This document shows, piece by piece, positions 11,386 through 20,523 of a stretch of 64,000 bases of DNA. Each line of letters opens with the position of its first letter. Positions within the stretch are counted from its first letter, which is position 1. Origin of the DNA: Prorocentrum cordatum (taxonomy: Eukaryota > Sar > Dinophyceae > Prorocentrales > Prorocentraceae); the NCBI GenBank assembly GCA_963575745.1, contig CAUYUJ010002747.1:451501-515500 (forward strand). Reading direction: 5' to 3'. Under the pieces are notes generated by a model, which saw only the letters and a list, made by a program, of their open reading frames with translations, was not told the DNA's origin and ran no database searches. The position numbers and the translations under genes were made by a program.

Positions 11386-13301
11386 ACTGGGCTCCCAGAC
11401 GGGGCCAGGACCAAACGACCAGTTTGATTGCACTGCTGTTATCGCATCGTCCTCCAGGAGGGGTTCAAGCGCTCATGGCCCAAGGGGGCAGTCAGCTGGC
11501 GCCGATGTGAGAGCAGGATTTCTGAGTCTATTTGAAGGACGTCTCAGGCGGGAGCGCCAGGCCGGAATACATGCTGTTGAGGAAATCTCTGGCGAAAAGA
11601 GGAATATGAAGGCAAGGGGGAGAAGCCGGAGTGCGAGGAGGGGCAAGGAGAACCAGGATGAGGAAGAGCATGAGGAGCACGATGACGAGAAGGAGGAGCA
11701 ACAGGACAAATAGGAACTACAACGGCGAGAAGGAGGAGGAACGGTATGGGGAGGCGGAGGAGAGGGAGGACGGTGAAGTTGCGTGGGGAGGTGGACGGCG
11801 AGAAGCATACGAAGCATACGAGGACGGCGACGACAACGACGACGACAGTGATAACGCCAAGGGTGCATGCCAATCAGGAACAAAACGACGATGACCCAGA
11901 GGACGTGCGAACAATTTTTGAAGCCACAATGGATTCAAAATCGCTGCTGGGGATGCTGGACTCTGGCTATCAGTTATTCCTCCGCGATTGCTGCCCCGCG
12001 TCCTCATCCTTTTTATCCTGGTCCTCTTTCTGCTGCTGCCCCTCTTCCATCCCCGATCCTCCTCTTGCTGCTCCTCCACCTGCTCTCTGTCCATTTCTCA
12101 TCCCCCGTCCCTTCCCCACTTCCGGCCCATCCCTTCTCTGCGTTTGACCAAGGAGGAAGTAAAGAGGATCAGGGGGTCGAAGAAGCGCAGGGTATCAGCG
12201 GGCAGAGGACGGTAAAGCGGAGGATGAAGGTGAATAAAATGATTACAGCCGTGACGATGTGGATCACAATGATGGCGACGATCCACCGATCATGAGGACT
12301 GTGGTAGATGCCAGCGGCATCGGTGTTCACAGTGTTGACAACAACGATTGTAGTGATATCTCATGGTGTTGGTTGCGAGAGAAAGCGTGATGATGAGCGC
12401 GGTGGTTTTGATGATGACCATGATATGATAATGATGGTGATGATGGTTATGATGGTGGTGATGATGATGTTGTTGATGATGACGGAGGTGCTGATGATGA
12501 TGATGATGATGATGATCATGATGGCGATCATGGTGATGATGATCACGATGACGATGACAGTGATGACGACGACGATGACGATGACAATGATGATGATGAT
12601 GATGATGATGATGATGCTGATTAGTATTATGATGATGAGGGTCTGGATGACGACGGCGACGACACGACTGCGATGATGACGAACCGGTTGGGCGGGCGGC
12701 CGATGCCGCGGCAAACGCCAATGTCTACACGGCGGCCTCTGCTGAGAGAAGGCCTGCGTTGCAGGGATCTTCTCAGCAGGGGCACCCGGGTGCCTCTGCT
12801 GAGAGGGCGTGGGCCTGACCCCGGGATCGTCGGCTGGGCTTCATGAGACGACGCCCTCCAAGCGGAGTTTGTCCCACTAGGGCCAGACGACGATCCCAGG
12901 GTCCGACGTCAGACCCACGTCTTCTCAGCAGAGACACCTGGGTACCCCTGCTGAGAAGACCCCTGCAGCGCAGGCCGCATGCTGAGAACGCGTAGGGTGC
13001 GGCAAACGCTTGAGACCCCAGGGCAAGAGGCGCGATCGGAAGCAAAACGCTGCAACAGCATCAGTACTGGTACCAATATCGATAGCGATACTGGTGCCAA
13101 CACGCGCAGAACCGTTCTTAGCACCCACATCAACACAGTCCAAGGGGGCCCTGTTGGAGCCTGGATGAGAAAGGGGATGAGAGCCTGCAAGTAGGAGCAG
13201 GAACGACGGGTATGGGGGGGGGATGGAGGAGGCAGCAGCAGAAGGAGGACCAGGACAAGGAGGAAAACGAGGCGGAGAAACATCACCAACATACCGAATT
13301 C
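11386..13301. repeat. Right-arm low-copy segment of the palindrome
   Basis: Reverse-complement counterpart of the left-arm segment between about 2,690 and 4,635. It includes a GAT-rich trinucleotide tract at 12,410-12,680 opposite the CAT/GTC tract of the left arm, and CTCAGCAG repeats at 12,740-12,960. Reading frames here are low-complexity and not preserved between arms. The segment is interrupted at 13,302 by a dispersed element and resumes at 13,857. Confidence 0.65.
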
Positions 13302-13856
13302 TTGACGCTTCGCGTATCCCCACCAGCCCATCCTACACCAGGCACTCGAACGAAGAGCGCCGATGATCGGCAGCTGTTCTCCTCCCCCTCTTCCTCCTTC
13401 TCCTCCGCCTTCTCCTCCTCCTCCCTTCTTCCTCCTCCTCCTCCTCCTCCTCCTCCTCCGCCTCTTCCTCTTCCCTGGTGGCGTCTTGGAGGTATCTTCG
13501 AACGTTTTGGTGGGCTCTTGGACCTCGCGGGCGGGCGGGCGGCGCATCGCCCGCCCGCGCGCAGGGCGCAAGAGGAGAGTCCGAGACGTCTCTCGAGGCC
13601 CTCTTGGAGGACATCGATCGCAGAAAGGGGGAAGCATTTTTTAGCGTCGCCCCCCTGGGGGGCACGATCCTCGTGAGGGGTGTCGAATTTTAGCCCTCCC
13701 AGGGGTCGTTTTTGGACGTTCTAACTACCCGCGGCCCCCCCTGTCCAGGTCAGTGGGGAGGGGGTAGGGGGAGGGGTAAACCCCTCCCCGAAGGGGAAGA
13801 AGGAGGGGTGGAAGAGGAAACGCTCTAAACCACCGACGCCCAGAGGGCTGGTGGGA
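13302..13856 (+). mobile_element. Dispersed non-autonomous element, copy 1 (TTGACGC/GGCTGGTGGGA family)
   Basis: Begins TTGACGCTTCGCGTATCCCC and ends GCCCAGAGGGCTGGTGGGA. The start contains CCCACCAGCCC and the end contains its complement GGGCTGGTGGG, a short subterminal inverted repeat. Internally there is a CTC-rich tract, CTCTTGGAGG-type decamers, a CATCGATCG motif and a 3' module with a GAGGGGTAAACCCCTCCCC hairpin. Related copies are at 31,473-32,395 and 57,203-58,317, plus a partial one ending at 33,656. The left palindrome arm lacks it: the flanks on both sides match 2,640-2,740 in reverse with nothing between. It therefore inserted after the palindrome formed. No coding capacity. Confidence 0.75.
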
Positions 13857-14133
13857 TTTTAGCCTCAGCCCAGCATCCCCAGCAGCGAGTTTGAGCCAGG
13901 GTGGCTCCAAATCTTGTTGGCGCGCCCTCCGAATCATCGTCCTGCCGTCCCTGATTTGCCTGCGCCCTTGTCGTCATAGCTGTCGTCGTCATTGCTGACG
14001 TCGCCCTCCTTGCCATATGCATTGTCCCCCCCCCCTCCCGCAACTCCTCTTTCTCCTTCCCCTCCTTTTCCCCCCTTCCTTCTCCCCCTCCTCATCCCGT
14101 TCCTCCTTCTCATCATCTTCCTTATTCCTCCTT

Positions 14134-15050
14134 GCACAATTCGTACCGGTTCCTTACGACGTTGCCCACGCGCACAGCCCGATGTTTCTGTAGCGCTGCA
14201 GGGTGCCGTGTTCCAGGCATCGCACTCTCATCTAGTTAATGTGTCGCGCCGTCCGCGCGCACATCTTACTTATTCGGTGGTATTGCCCGTGTCATGTTGT
14301 TAAACAGCGTCCTTATTATGCTTTTGCGTTGCATCGTTGTCCGCCAACACAGCGCGTTGGCTCCTGAGTGTTCGCGGGTTGCCGTGTGTCGGGCAGCGCG
14401 CTGAAGAGTGTGCGCCGAGCGTGTACATAGTACGCGTAGCGCGTACGTTGATTCCGGCTTGTGTTCGACATCCGGGCTACTCCCAATTACGTTTATCAAG
14501 TTTTTCTTCTGGCGATATTATGCTGGTTCTTCAACGCGGGGCCGTTGGTGCTTGAGCATCTGCATACGCATATTTATCCGAGCGTTCAGTTTCACGCTGC
14601 CCAAGTTGAATGGGGCCGTGAATGCGGCAGACTGAAGTCGATTAGCGGCACGCCTCAGTGCTACGCGATGTGATATGTCGTTCATCTTGGGCACGCCCAA
14701 ACGGCAGCCGATACGCGTTGCTGCGGGAGACCTAATCTGCCGTTGCAGAAGCCGCCGCGCCAGACGTGATTTTAGGACAGCGATACCCGTTGCGTGTCGC
14801 AATGCACCATGCCGGCGCTAAATCTGCATTTGAACGATCCCCGTAGTCAGTTTCAAAGATGTCATGATTGATGTCGCAGCGAGGCTTGCCCACTATTGGG
14901 CTACAGTCCTCGAAACATAGGTTTCAAGACCCTTTCTGAGCGGACCACTTTTGCACCTTGACTTTTTCAGGCCCAGTTCTGAGCGGCTCACTCTTGCATC
15001 TGATTCCAATCCGATATGCGTTGAGAAAAACATGTTTCTTATTCCTCCTT
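14134..15050. mobile_element. 917-bp insertion flanked by 13-bp direct repeats
   Basis: CTTATTCCTCCTT occurs at 14,121-14,133 and again at 15,038-15,050, and the corresponding site in the left arm (about 2,420) is uninterrupted. The inserted DNA is less GC-rich and less repetitive than its surroundings. Short frames exist (for example 14,461-14,673) but no domain is recognisable. A 13-base duplication of variable-length type would suit an endonuclease-primed (LINE-like) retroposition, but no poly(A) end is obvious. The nature of the insert is unknown. Confidence 0.65.
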
Positions 15051-15349
15051 CTTCTCCTCATTCTCGTCATCCTGCTCCTGATGCTCTTCCTCCTGGTTCT
15101 TCTCGCACCTCGTCGTCCTCCTCCCCGCTCTTAGTTCTCCTCTCGCTGGAGATGTCAACATGTACCAAGGCATGGCGCCCCCCCGCTTGACGCTTCACAC
15201 GACGCTCAAATCATGCTCTCACCCTGACGCAGGCTAACCGTTCTCTCGGGGCAGGGGCGCCTGGGCCCCTCCTGGGGCACAATTCGATATTAGCAGTGTA
15301 ATGTAACATGTAGCACGGGCCTGGCCCCGTCTGACCCCTCTCTCCTACT

Positions 15350-16690
15350 TTTCGGGGCCCAGTTGTGCGGATGCATCAAGCAAAACTGACGGGAGTACCT
15401 CGCGCGCGGCATCTCGGAGCCCAGAGATGCGAGGAGGTCTCAGGCGAAATTGGCAAGATCATCTCACGCCCGGCGTCTTGTAGCCCAGAGTTGCGAGGAT
15501 GGATCAGGCGAATCTGGCCGGAGTGCCTCGAGCGCATCATCGCTGAGCCTGGAGCTTCGAGGGTGCGTCGGGCGAAATTGGCCAAACGACCTCGGGCGCG
15601 GCATGTCTGAGCCCAGAGTTGCGAATATGTTTCAGGCGAAACTGGCAAGACCACCTCAAGTCAGGAGCATCTCGGAGCCCAGAGCTGCGAGGGTGTCTCA
15701 GGCGAACCGGACCGGACAACCTCGCGCGTCGCAACTTCGAACCCAGAGTTGCGAGGATGCCTCGGGTGATTTGGGCCAGATCACCGCAGGCCACGACAGT
15801 TCTGAGACCAGTATTGCGAGGATGTCTAAGGCGAAACAGGCCAGACCACCTCGCGCGCGGCATCTCTTAGCATGGAGTTGCGATAATGTCTCAGGCGAAA
15901 CGGGCTGGACCACCTCAGGTCAGAGTATCTCTGAGCCGCGCGCGACATCTTGGAGCCCAGAATTGCGAAGATGTTGCAGGGAAAATTCACCGGGCCACTT
16001 GCCCAGAGTTGCGAGGATGTCTCAGGCGAGTTTGGCTGGACCACCCCGCGCCTGGCATCTCGGATCTCAGAGTTTCGAAAATGCCCCGGGCGAACTGGGC
16101 CAGAACACCTCAGGTCAGGGCATATCGGAGTTGCGAGGATGTCATTGGCGAATCGGGCTGAACAAAATTCAGGTCAGAGCGTCTCCGATCTCAAGGTTGC
16201 GATGATGCCTCTGGCGAGAATGGGTCAGACCACCTCGCGAAAGGTATCTCTGAACCGAGAGTTGCAAGGATGTGTCAGGCGAATTGGGCTGGACCAAATC
16301 AAGCCAGGACATACCTGAGCCCAGCGTTGCATAGATCCGCCGGCTAGCCGGGCCGCAACTCTTCGCGCGCGCCATCTAGGAGCCTAGAGTTGCGAAGATG
16401 TCCCAGGCGGAATTGGCCAGACCACCCCACGCGCGGCATCTCGCAGAGTTGCGAGGATGTCTCAGGCGACAATGTCTGAGCAGAATTGGCCAGATCACCT
16501 CGCGCGCGGCATGTCTGAGCGCAGAGTGGCGAGGATGTCTAGGCGAAACGGGCGGGACCTCCTCAGGTTAGGTTCATCTCCGAGCCATTGCGATAATGTC
16601 TCAGGCGGAACGGACCAGACCACTTCGCGCATGGCATTTTGGATCCCAGAACTGCGAGGCAAGCGAAATGGGCCAGGCCACCTTGCCCCT
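15350..16690 (-). repeat. 63-bp satellite array, copy block A4
   Basis: About 21 copies of the 63-bp family in reverse orientation, the mirror partner of A1 but more than twice as long. It forms the outer end of the right arm of the palindrome. Confidence 0.82.
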
Positions 16691-17040
16691 GGCAGCGTTG
16701 CGATGATCTCCCAACGCAGTGCAACGCAGCGCAATGGGGAGTGGTGCAACAGAAATACACTCCCATGTGTTGTAATGCAATGCCACGCCAATTGCACCTC
16801 ATGCATATGCATCGCATACGCAACATGCAAGTGCAGATGGGCATGGGGCAGACGCTTCCACTGTGGGGGATGGGGAAGAGGAGGAGGAGGGAGAGGTGGT
16901 GGAGTTGTTTCTCAGAGTTCCCCATGCAACTTGGCATGAACTACTGCGCAACACCAGTGGCAGGAGGCGTGGCTGGCAACAGGATCACACACATCGGAAG
17001 CGCACTTAGCAGAACAGAAGCTCACTTAACAGGAACACAA
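16691..17040. other. No recognised gene
   Basis: Transition from the satellite to non-repetitive DNA. It contains GCAATGC-like short repeats near 16,715-16,850 and a GGA-rich run at 16,870-16,905. Nothing else is supportable. Confidence 0.4.
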
Positions 17041-17502
17041 CTTCAACGCCACAGTCGAGGACGGATACTCCAAGGAGCCAGCAGCGCGGAGCTTCCGGGA
17101 CGGCACCAGCGTTTCCGCGGGCGGTAGCGACGGGAACGCACCCAGGATCAGGACGGTGCCGGACCTGCTCGCTCTCCTCCCTGAGCTACCCCCACCAAGG
17201 TGCCCCCAGCTCAGGTCGCGATCAGTTGCTGACCTACGCCTGGCAACTGACGACGAACAGAAGCACAGTCGGACCAACAAGGTCTGCGAGGTGCAGCACC
17301 TCTTCGTCGCCTACCTCCGCGACTTTCACCCAGACGTCGACGCGATCTGACGGGAGTACGTGACAGCTGAGGGCGCAGCCATCCCCGAGCCAAAGGATCA
17401 GGATACCTTCTGGCCGGCAAGCCGCTTGGTCCCTTTCTTGGCCACGATGTATGGCCGCGAGGTCCCAGCAGATGGCGCCCGGAGCACACGTGAACTGTGG
17501 CG
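17041..17502 (+). pseudogene. Unrecognised ORF, 5' segment, one internal stop
   Basis: A forward frame is open from about 17,041 to 17,502, broken only by TGA at 17,348. The predicted peptide includes QHLFVAYLRDFHPDVDAI before the stop and REYVTAEGAAIPEPKDQDTF after it. Composition looks like genuine coding sequence, unlike the satellite frames upstream. A second frame beginning at 17,451 continues downstream, which suggests a frameshift or an unseen intron between 17,451 and 17,502. I recognise no family. It may be the start of the ORF that the LTR retrotransposon later interrupted, or ORF1 of an unrelated retroelement. Confidence 0.4.
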
Positions 17503-18140
17503 GTAAGCGCTGGGCGGCCGCCGGAGTGGTGATGCACTTCGCCAACAGCCCACGACGCAGCGAAACTTGGCAGCAGCACTACGCCTCCCTGGCCCGAAGC
17601 AAGGCACCCAGGCCATTCCAGCACGAACTCCCAGTACTCGCTGGCTGCCTGATGGGCCTTGACGCGAGCGCCCTCGCGGCAGCCACCATCACAAACCTGG
17701 CGTGCCATGGCCCAGTCACTATCTCGGACAGCGAGGTGCCTCCGCAGACAGCACCAGGTGCGGGGGCAGGGACATGGCTCGCTCCCAAGCAAGAGGTCGG
17801 CGAGTCATCTCGGAGCCGGCACGCAGCTCACAAGCCTGGCAGGGACGACCCAGCGTCGCTTTCTGGACGCGCTGACCCAGCCCCAGGCGGCTCAGGGGCG
17901 GGACCGCCGCCCTCTCACGGCCTGCAGGAGGACCACAAGGCCGGCGACACACCCGCAGATTCGGTCAGGGGCGAAGAAGAGGAACTCGACCAACCAGGCG
18001 CCGCAGCCGACGCCGAGGTACACGACGGCGCCAGCGGCACTACCATGGAAAGGGATCTTTCGGTGGATTTTGACGGCCCGCGACCAGCATCCCCAGCAGA
18101 GTTGCCGAGCGAACACGCAGAAGCGAGCGAAGGTCCCAAG
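17451..18140 (+). pseudogene. Unrecognised ORF, middle segment, interrupted by LTR element
   Basis: An open frame of about 230 codons leads to the target site of the retrotransposon. It includes HFANSPRRSETWQQHYASLA and a Pro/Glu/Asp-rich, low-complexity second half. The last host codons before the LTR end in ...EGPK, with AAG at 18,138-18,140 forming part of the CCAAG target duplication. After excision on paper of 18,141-29,278 the same frame continues at 29,279 for 175 codons without a stop. That continuity is good evidence that the ORF was intact across this point when the element inserted. No domain is recognised; a Gag-like or structural role in another retroelement is possible. Confidence 0.45.
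18136..18140. other. Target site duplication, left copy (CCAAG)
   Basis: CCAAG lies directly before the left LTR and is repeated exactly after the right LTR at 29,274-29,278. Five bases is the usual duplication length for Ty1/copia integrases. Confidence 0.85.
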
Positions 18141-18292
18141 TGTGATTCAAGCTCACTCCCGAAGGGTTTTGTGTTGCATCCCTCCCTTGCCCACCGCTGC
18201 CGTTTCATTTCGAACTAGGGCCCTTGGCCTTAGAGCTACGCCCCTCGCGAGGCCGCGAGTAAGAAGATCCATCGACAATCTTCCATAGCACA
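18141..18292 (+). repeat. Left LTR
   Basis: 152 bases, TGTGATTCAAGCTCACTCCC at the start and CCATAGCACA at the end. It aligns with 29,124-29,273 throughout; differences include a 4-base and a 2-base indel. The primer-binding site should follow directly (TGGCAGCTTGGAGC at about 18,294), but I cannot match it confidently to a tRNA. Confidence 0.88.
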
Positions 18293-18460
18293 GTGGCAGC
18301 TTGGAGCGAGTCTCAACTGCCCGGTGCCGCGCGCCATTCATATCCTGGCGCTGCGCGCCATCCTCTTGTGCAGTCGCGACGAAGCCGTCGCGGCCCACGG
18401 CATCGAAGCCCAGCGGCTTCCTGCTCGCGCCGTTGCGCGGCGCGTGCATCAGCGTCAGCG

Positions 18461-18945
18461 ACGCTATCAACGCCTACTACATCTCCGACAGCATCAGCGA
18501 CGCCGTCATCAGCTCCTACCCTGCCAACTCCTACGTCAGCGTCAGCGACGCCGACATCCACGCCTACTTCTCCGACGGCGTCAGCGACGCCATCATCGAC
18601 GCCTGCTTCTCTGACAGCGTCAGCGACGCCGTCACCAACGCCTACTTCCCGTACGTCAGCGTCAGCGACGCCGACATAAACGCCTACTTCTCCCACGACA
18701 GCGTCAGCGACGCCGTCATCAACGACTACGTCGCCTACTTCTCCCAGGCCAGCGTCAGCGACGCGAGCATCAACGCCTACTTCTCCTGCGATAGCGTCAG
18801 CGACGCAAGCAGCGCCTATTTCTCCTACGTCGGCGTCAGCGACGCCAGCATCAACGCCTACTTCTCCAATGCCAGCGTCAGCGACGCCAGCATCAACAGT
18901 TACTTCTCCGACGGCGGTGTCAGCGACGCCAGCTACTTCTCTTTC
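18461..18945 (+). repeat. In-frame minisatellite encoding VSDAxINAYFS repeats
   Basis: Around a dozen degenerate units of 36-57 bases share GTCAGCGACGCC followed by AACGCCTACTTCTCC-like sequence. Because indels are in multiples of three, the frame from 18,301 stays open and reads as repeated VSDA-(S/D)-INAYFS. It lies between the left LTR and the Gag-like start at 18,958. Either it is a 5' leader repeat or it forms an N-terminal extension of Gag; the preservation of frame is notable. Confidence 0.7.
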
Positions 18946-18957
18946 CTTCTCGACATA

Positions 18958-20030
18958 ATGACGGATAATTATGCGTGCAACACCGTCCCAACATGGAATG
19001 GCGACCGGGCAAAGTGGATAGATTACAAACAGGAGGTCAATTTTGGAAGCTCAGTGAGAATCTCGCCGTGGCCCACAGCCTCGCATCGAAGCTCGCGCTG
19101 AAGCTAAGTGGGACTGCCCGCGGCGCAGCATCGATTATGACTGAAGCGCAGCTGCACCCAGCAGCCGCGGCGGACATCGAAGATCCCGATGACAGGAAGC
19201 GCAATAGGAACCAGGTCGGCATCGAGAACGTGCTGCAACACCTGGAGGCCAGTTCGGGTCAGCAGAAGCCTGTGCAGAAGGGCGAGACCCTCGAGACGTT
19301 CTTCGAGTCGGCTCAACATCACCGACGAAGAGGCGAACGCATGACGGATTGGCTCATCCGATTCGAGACTGGACTACGGCAGCTACGCGAGAATGCGGTG
19401 GACCTCAACGTGCTGGGCGACGTGGTGGGGTGGTTCCCGCCTTGCAAGGCTGGGCTCGCGGCAGAGCGCCGAGAGCGTGTCGTGGGCAACCTGCCCGACG
19501 AGCACTACGGATACCAGCGCATCCGCGGGCTGCTGGTCAGGATGTTCCCGGATATGCATGCGTCGGAGCGCCGCGCCCCACCGATGTCGTCGACGAGCCG
19601 GGCGACGAGAACGACGCAGAGCACGAGGGGGGCGACGAGGGCGAGATCGACGTCCAGGACATGGTTCGCCAGGAGCTCGAGGCCTGCAGCGCCGAGCTCG
19701 AGTCCTCTAACGTAGATATTTCCGAGATGTTCGACGGCGGCGACTCTGCCAAGGTCGAAGCTGCCGCAGCTGAACATGCCGCTATTCCCGAGGCCATGGC
19801 CGCCATCAGATCGGCGCGGGGGGCCCTCAAAGGCCGCGGCGAGGGGAAGTCCGCACCGAACCGCCGCCCGACCAAGCTACAGAGCCGGGTCGACCAGCGC
19901 AAGAGGAACACTTCTTGCTGGGACTGCGGCGAGACCGGGCGCTGGACAGGAGAAGGGGCGCCCCGCGCCAGGTGCTCGCAAGTTCGCGCCCAAGGGCGGC
20001 CAGTCAAAGGGCGGTGGGCGAGGAGGTTGC
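18958..20030 (+). pseudogene. Copia Gag remnant with degenerate zinc knuckle
   Basis: Starts at ATG 18,958 with VPTWNGDRAKWIDYKQEVNF, resembling the N-terminal Gag motif of dinoflagellate copia elements. Near 19,036 the frame shifts and continues WKLSENLAVAHSLASKLAL, then a long stretch with TDWLIRFETGLRQLRENAVD and GNLPDEHYGYQRIRGLLVR (to ~19,560). A second shift leads to an acidic segment and then CWDCGETGRW at about 19,915. The expected CX2CX4HX4C knuckle has Arg in place of His and no final Cys in frame, so it is unlikely to bind zinc. Gag would form the particle and bind RNA; this copy cannot be made as one protein. Confidence 0.75.
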
Positions 20031-20523
20031 GGAGGCCGTTCTCAGCGCCAGGCGCGCATCACCGAGCAGGTCCAGTTCGCGGGCGAGGACATCGCCCTGC
20101 ACCCGCGGGGGCCAGTCACTCCGCCCCCGGAGACTTGCGCCTCGGAGCGGCTCGTTCACCACTTGCCGAACGCGAGCGTCGCGATCGGCAGCGACGGGCC
20201 CGTGGGCGCAGGCGTCGGCGTGACCGACGCCGCCTGCCTCTTCTGCGTCTCGGGCAAGAAGTTGTACGGCAACTACAAGGACATCCTCACGAGGATAGGG
20301 CTTGCCGACCAGATCCTCGAGGAGCCGGAGGACGAGGTCTACAGGTTCGGCAGCGGAGGTGCACTCCCAAGCCAGCTGCGCGTCACCGCGCCGCTTGTGT
20401 TGTGCGGCTAGGCTGACTGCATCGTGTTCAGTGTCGTGGACAGCCCCGCGCTGGGTTTGCTCGTCGGCCGCGACTTCACCCAGCCCTCCAAGCTCGACGT
20501 TTCTCTCTGGAAGGGCCAGATCC
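20031..20523 (+). pseudogene. Copia aspartic protease-like remnant
   Basis: A single forward frame reads GVTDAACLFCVSGKKLYGNY (about 20,215-20,275), a candidate for the catalytic Asp region, then VYRFGSGGALPSQLRVTAPL. A TAG at 20,409-20,411 interrupts it, and it continues CIVFSVVDSPALGLLVGRDF. The order of Asp-Ala-Ala-Cys, FGSGG and LLVGRDF resembles the protease region of dinoflagellate copia polyproteins. Assignment rests on recalled family pattern, not on a search. Confidence 0.55.

Larger units (their letters stand above)
1555..16690. repeat. Large diverged palindrome (inverted repeat), centre ~8,108
   Basis: The left half (1,555-8,108) and right half (8,108-16,690) contain the same blocks in mirror order and opposite orientation. 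Clear anchor pairs are 8,021-8,035 with 8,181-8,195 (exact reverse complements); the GTC and GAC tracts; 5,685-5,770 with 10,128-10,211; 4,080-4,260 with 11,800-11,950; 3,740-3,840 with 12,200-12,300; 2,880-3,190 with 12,950-13,130; 2,530-2,680 with 13,860-14,010; and 2,110-2,420 with 15,030-15,340. The arms differ by many substitutions, by repeat copy number and by two insertions confined to the right arm. The divergence argues against a simple fold-back sequencing artefact. No functional gene was recognised inside. Confidence 0.88.

Noticed and set aside
1555-16690. Palindrome as a fold-back read or assembly artefact
   Set aside because: Artefactual inverted repeats are near-identical; here the arms differ by substitutions, copy number and two arm-specific insertions. 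Junction reads should still be checked.
18294-18310. Primer-binding site of the LTR element
   Set aside because: TGGCAGCTTGGAGC is in the right place, but I cannot match it convincingly to a tRNA 3' end.
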